From NCBI RefSeq assembly GCF_020859565.1, contig NZ_JAJHUO010000008.1, positions 241,409 through 305,408 of the forward strand: a DNA stretch of 64,000 nucleotides. Direction: 5' to 3'. How positions within the stretch are numbered: position 1 is the first letter of the stretch; every line of letters starts with the position of its first letter. Below the pieces are notes generated by a model. That model did not search any database and had not been told where the DNA came from. It saw only the letters and a program-made list of their open reading frames with translations. The DNA comes from Saccharothrix luteola. GTDB taxonomy: Bacteria > Actinomycetota > Actinomycetes > Mycobacteriales > Pseudonocardiaceae. This document shows, piece after piece, positions 60,561 to 64,000 of the stretch. The translations under genes were made by a program, and so were the position numbers.

Positions 60561-62206
60561 CCCGTGGGCACCAAGCCCACGGCGGCGGAACGGCGGAGCT
60601 TGCCGGACGGCGTCTTCGGCAGGCTGCCCGGCTTGAGCACGACCACCGAGAACGGCCGCAGCCCGACCGCGTCCACGACCCGCGCGCTGATCTCCTTGCT
60701 CAACGCCCGCACCGCGTCCTCCTCGCCGGCCAGCTTCGACTCGACCACCACGGCGAACCGCTCACGGCGCGTGCCCGCGTCCAGCCGCACGGCCACCGCG
60801 TTGCCCGCGCGCACGCCCTCCACGGCGGTCGCGGCGCGCTCGATGTCCGTGGGGTAGATGTTGCGCCCACCCATGATGATCACGTCCTTGCGCCGCCCGC
60901 AGACGACGACCTGGCCGTCCACCACGTAGCCCTCGTCGCCGGTGTCCAGCCAGCCCTCGGCGTCCTGGGTGTCCCTCGGGCCGTCCACGGTGAGGTAGCC
61001 GGGCGTCACGGCCTCGCCGCGCACCCGCAGCTGACCGACCTCGCGCTCGCCGAGCACCTTGCCCTCGTCGTCCGCCACCTGCACCTCCAGCCCCGGCAAC
61101 GGCGGCCCGAGCAGCGGGAACGCCCGCGCGTTGGGGCTGTCCGGCGGCACGGGCACGGCCCGGTGGCCCGCCTCCAGCTCCTCCGGGTCGACCACGTCGA
61201 CCGAGAGGCCGGTGAACACCGGCGCGAACGCCACGCCCAGCGTCGTCTCCGCCATGCCGTACGCGCACAGCACGCACTCGGGGCGCAGCCCGAACCGCGC
61301 GCCCGCGTCGGTGAACATCTTCACCGCGGCCGGGTCGATGGGCTCGGCGCCGTTGAGCGCGATGCGCAGCTTGGACAGGTCGAACGCGCCGTCGTCCACG
61401 CCCTGCATGCGGCGGGCGGCGATGGCGTAGGCGAAGTTCGGGGCCGCGGTGATCGTGCCCTGGTAGCGGCTGATCAGGTCCGGCCACAGGGTGGGCCGGC
61501 CGAGGAAGTCGACCGGCGTGACCTTGACCAGGTCGATGCCGAACAGCATCGGCACGGTCAGGAAGCCGACCATCCCCATGTCGTGGAACAGCGGCAGCCA
61601 GGAGACCATCCGGTCGGTCTCCGGGTCGAGCTCGGCGGCGATCTCCATGGCCTTGGCGTTGGACCACAGGTTGCCGTGCGTGATGCGGACGGCCTTCGGG
61701 TCGGCCGTGGAACCGCTGGTGAGCTGCAGCAGCGCGGGCAGGTCCTCGTCGACGTCGACGGGCGCCGCCAGCGGCTCGCCGTCCAGCTCGGCCAGCCTGC
61801 GGTAGGAGACGCCGTGCTCGTCCAGCACGCCCGACAGCGCGTCGAACGGCGCGCCGAGCAGCACCAGCTTCGCGCCGATCATGGTGAGCACGCGCAACGT
61901 GTCACCGGCCCACTCGGCGAGGTCGGTGCGCGCCGTCGGCTGGTGCAGCATCGTCGTGCTGCCGCCGGCCAGCCACACCGCCTGCACGGCGGGCGCGATC
62001 TCCGCCGGGTCGCCCGCCAGGACGGCGATCGACTCGCCGCGCGCGACCCCGTCCGCCACGAGGGCGCCCGCCATGCGGGTGGCCTGCCGGTGCACCTCCG
62101 CCCAGGACCTGCGGACCGGAGCGCTCGGCTCCCCCGTGGTCATGCCCCGCGCCTGTCCTCCGGCGCCCGTAGCGGTTGCCACCATCGTGTCCACGAACCG
62201 GCTCAT
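60557..62206 (-). CDS. Fatty acyl-AMP ligase / acyl-CoA synthetase (Pks16-like)
   Basis: 549 residues from ATG 62206. Adenylate-forming enzyme: P-loop ALLQLTSGSTADPKAVRITH, A5 CAYGMAETTLGVAFAP, A7-A8 WLDTGDEGYVVDGQVVVCGR and RKDVIIMGGRNIYPTDIE, A10 Lys in LPKTPSGKLRR. Position beside pth matches M. tuberculosis pks16 (Rv1013). Substrate chain length unknown; no carrier domain. Confidence 0.88.
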   Translation of the reverse strand: MSRFVDTMVATATGAGGQARGMTTGEPSAPVRRSWAEVHRQATRMAGALVADGVARGESIAVLAGDPAEIAPAVQAVWLAGGSTTMLHQPTARTDLAEWAGDTLRVLTMIGAKLVLLGAPFDALSGVLDEHGVSYRRLAELDGEPLAAPVDVDEDLPALLQLTSGSTADPKAVRITHGNLWSNAKAMEIAAELDPETDRMVSWLPLFHDMGMVGFLTVPMLFGIDLVKVTPVDFLGRPTLWPDLISRYQGTITAAPNFAYAIAARRMQGVDDGAFDLSKLRIALNGAEPIDPAAVKMFTDAGARFGLRPECVLCAYGMAETTLGVAFAPVFTGLSVDVVDPEELEAGHRAVPVPPDSPNARAFPLLGPPLPGLEVQVADDEGKVLGEREVGQLRVRGEAVTPGYLTVDGPRDTQDAEGWLDTGDEGYVVDGQVVVCGRRKDVIIMGGRNIYPTDIERAATAVEGVRAGNAVAVRLDAGTRRERFAVVVESKLAGEEDAVRALSKEISARVVDAVGLRPFSVVVLKPGSLPKTPSGKLRRSAAVGLVPTG

Positions 62207-62313
62207 GTCCGTCAGGGTAGAGCGATCTTCCGGCGCATTGAGCCGATAGGGCGAAACATCGGGCGCATCGTCCGGCGATACTCCCCGGTACACCACACGA
62301 AGGAGGTAATTGG

Positions 62314-63615
62314 GTGGCCGGGTTCGACGCTCGTCAGCACATGCCGGCACATCCGGCGCCGCTGTTGGGCGCGCAGGATCTGCGGCAGGTCGCCTTCCAC
62401 CGCCCCCCGCCCGGTCAGCCTGGGTACGACGAGGGTCAGGTGGACGCCTTCCTGGACCGCATCGAGGCAACGCTGCTCGGCCGGGACGACGTGACCGAGC
62501 AGGACGTGCGCGAAGTGCGGTTCAGACCCTCGCGGCCCGGCTACTACGCGGCCGAGGTCGACGCGTTCATGGACCTGGTGGCCGAGACGCTCGGCTCGAC
62601 GCCGCAGCGGCGCCAGGCCACCGCCCCCGCGCAGGGCGCGCACGCCACGTCGACCGGGATGCGCCCGGCGGCCAGGCTGACGCCGCAGGACGTGCGCGGT
62701 GTGCGGTTCCACAAGCCGAGACCGGGGAACCGGGGCTACCACGAGGGCGAGATCGACGCGTTCCTCGACCGGATCGAGAACACCCTGGCGGGTCGCGACC
62801 ACCTGACCGCCCGGGAAGTGCAGGACTTCGAGTTCAGCCCCGCCCCGCCGGGGCAGGTGGGGTACGACGAGGACGACGTGGACACGTTCCTCGACCTCGT
62901 CGTGGTGACCTTGGAGCGGATGCCCGCACCACCTCTCCCCTCTCCCCTCACCTCCCGCTCTTCCCCCTCCCTCGCTCCCCTCACCCTGGCTCCCCCCGCT
63001 TCCCCCTCCCCTCTCTCCCCTGTCTCGCCTCCCACCCCTCCCGCGCCTCCGTTGCGGCCTCGTCCCGGCCCCGGCACGCGCCCGTTGACGGCCCGTGACG
63101 TCCGCACCGCCGCCTTCGGCAAGCCGCCGCGCGGCCGGCGCGGTTACCAGGAGTCGCAGGTCGACAAGTTCCTCGACCGGATCGAGAACACCCTGCTCGG
63201 CCAGGACGACCTGACCGCGCGCGAGGTCCGTGAAGTCCGCTTCAGCCGGCCCATGTTCGGCCGGCGCGGGTACGACGAGACCGAGGTGGACGCGTTCCTG
63301 GCGCGGGTGGAGAAGCAGCTGGGCGACGGACCGCCGCGGCCGAGCGCCATCCCGCCGATCACGTCGTGGAAGCAGCTGCGGTCGATCAAGATCCCGGTGG
63401 CGGGGCCGGCGCAGCGCGGGTACCGGACGTCCCAGGTCGACCGGGTGCTCGAGGAGGTCGGCATCGCGCTCGACGGCATGCTCGGCGCGTCGTCGGCGGA
63501 GGTGGCGACGACGAAGTTCGCCACGGCGTTGATCGCGGGGCAGGGCTACGACTGCGCGTTCGTGGACGAGCTGATGCCGTTGCTGGCCGCCGAACTGCGC
63601 CGCCGCGGCCGCTGA
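62314..63615 (+). CDS. DivIVA-repeat protein, long
   Basis: 433 residues, GTG 62314 with AGGAGG seven bases before. About eight DivI1A-type units, e.g. [100 protein letters not shown], in two groups separated by a Pro/Ser-rich linker (near residues 210-250). Paralogous to the protein at 59146. Possibly a scaffold at curved membrane. Confidence 0.82.
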   Translation: MAGFDARQHMPAHPAPLLGAQDLRQVAFHRPPPGQPGYDEGQVDAFLDRIEATLLGRDDVTEQDVREVRFRPSRPGYYAAEVDAFMDLVAETLGSTPQRRQATAPAQGAHATSTGMRPAARLTPQDVRGVRFHKPRPGNRGYHEGEIDAFLDRIENTLAGRDHLTAREVQDFEFSPAPPGQVGYDEDDVDTFLDLVVVTLERMPAPPLPSPLTSRSSPSLAPLTLAPPASPSPLSPVSPPTPPAPPLRPRPGPGTRPLTARDVRTAAFGKPPRGRRGYQESQVDKFLDRIENTLLGQDDLTAREVREVRFSRPMFGRRGYDETEVDAFLARVEKQLGDGPPRPSAIPPITSWKQLRSIKIPVAGPAQRGYRTSQVDRVLEEVGIALDGMLGASSAEVATTKFATALIAGQGYDCAFVDELMPLLAAELRRRGR

Positions 63616-63623
63616 CCCCGCGA

Positions 63624-63758
63624 GAGTCCTACGTTCAGCACGCGAGAGTCCTACGCTCACGCACCCTGGATTCAACGCTCAGACCGACCGCCCGGTCTGC
63701 CGAGTGTCGAACTCGGGTGCTCTGAACGTAGGACTCTCGCGACGTGAAGGTAGGACTC
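63624..63758. repeat. 22-bp-period intergenic repeat array F, inverted at centre
   Basis: Reverse units end at 63638, 63660 and 63682; forward units start at 63700, 63722 and 63744. Types include GAGTCCTACGTTCAG and CTGAACGTAGGACTC. The centre can pair AGACCG with CGGTCT. It lies between convergent genes. Confidence 0.9.
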
Positions 63759-63769
63759 TCGCCGGTGGG

Positions 63770-64000
63770 TCAGGATTCGGCGGATTCGGCGGCGGCCAGC
63801 CACTGGGCCTCGACGTCCTCGGCCTCGGCCAGGACGGCCTTCAGCTCGGCGTCCAGGGCCAGCAGGCGTTCCGGGTCGGTGGCGGCCTCGGCCAGCGCCG
63901 CGTGCAGCTGGGCTTCCTTCTTCTGCAACGTCTCCAACCGGCGTTCCAGGCGGGACAGCTCCTTGCGCGCCGCGCGCTGGTCCGCCGCCGACGACGGCGC
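63770..64000 (-). CDS. C-terminal end of an ABC-F-type ATPase (partial)
   Basis: Only 76 residues before the stop at 63770 are in the window. They form the coiled coil typical of the ABC-F C-terminal domain: RAARKELSRLERRLETLQKK, AQLHAALAEAATDPERLLAL and VEAQWLAAAES. ATPase domains lie outside. The call rests on this tail alone. Confidence 0.6.
   Translation of the reverse strand, partial: APSSAADQRAARKELSRLERRLETLQKKEAQLHAALAEAATDPERLLALDAELKAVLAEAEDVEAQWLAAAESAES

Overview
The window is high-GC actinobacterial DNA with strong G/C bias at third codon positions, many GTG starts and 4-base ATGA/GTGA overlaps between genes. The gene content (mycobacterial-type cbs/pra/fadA3 block, glmU-prs-rplY-pth block, DivIVA-repeat proteins, S10 and tricorn-type peptidases) and a 22-bp-period intergenic repeat suggest a member of the Pseudonocardiaceae, in the Saccharothrix/Actinosynnema/Lentzea area. 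The family placement is inference; no marker gene fixes the genus.

Two conserved blocks frame the window. Positions 1-4,709 carry a pra-like RDD protein, cystathionine beta-synthase, an SGNH hydrolase and a FadA3-type thiolase, the order I recall from M. tuberculosis Rv1074c-Rv1078. Positions 28,377-62,206 follow the order recalled for Rv1013-Rv1026: ppx, DUF501, ftsB-like, eno, LpqU-like transglycosylase, mazG, lipoprotein, mfd, TetR, glmU, prs, rplY, pth and acyl-AMP ligase. Insertions interrupt this block: a CBM2 exoprotein, a second transglycosylase, a tricorn-like protease, a PQQ-type sugar dehydrogenase, a desaturase and a GGDEF protein.

Between the blocks lies accessory DNA. Positions 5,110-9,528 hold a Bax-inhibitor-1 protein, an SpaA-like surface protein with a class E/F-type sortase, and a secreted NodB-like protein. 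Positions 9,607-12,868 are a complete PQQ pathway (pqqA, C, D, E, B), including a 31-codon pqqA, followed by a two-component system. Positions 16,680-19,221 form a compact minus-strand unit: a consensus-like promoter, a 40-residue peptide, an ATP-grasp peptide maturase, a SagB-type oxidoreductase and an odd tRNA with a UAA anticodon and a short variable loop. I consider this the best candidate for an undescribed RiPP-like system. Positions 19,332-27,999 carry NDH-2, a MoxR/DUF58/DUF4129 operon, a frameshifted gene, a family-5 uracil-DNA glycosylase and an S10 carboxypeptidase.

Two non-coding structures stand out. One is a roughly 540-bp nested inverted repeat (29,436-29,976) with a perfect 33-bp outer arm and four copies of a roughly 50-bp unit. 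The other is a family of intergenic arrays at six places, whose 15-bp units repeat at exactly 22 bp and often invert to give strong hairpins between genes. Likely functional links are PQQ to the lipoprotein sugar dehydrogenase at 49,202, TetR to a palindromic operator upstream of the desaturase, and peptide to ATP-grasp to SagB in one transcript.
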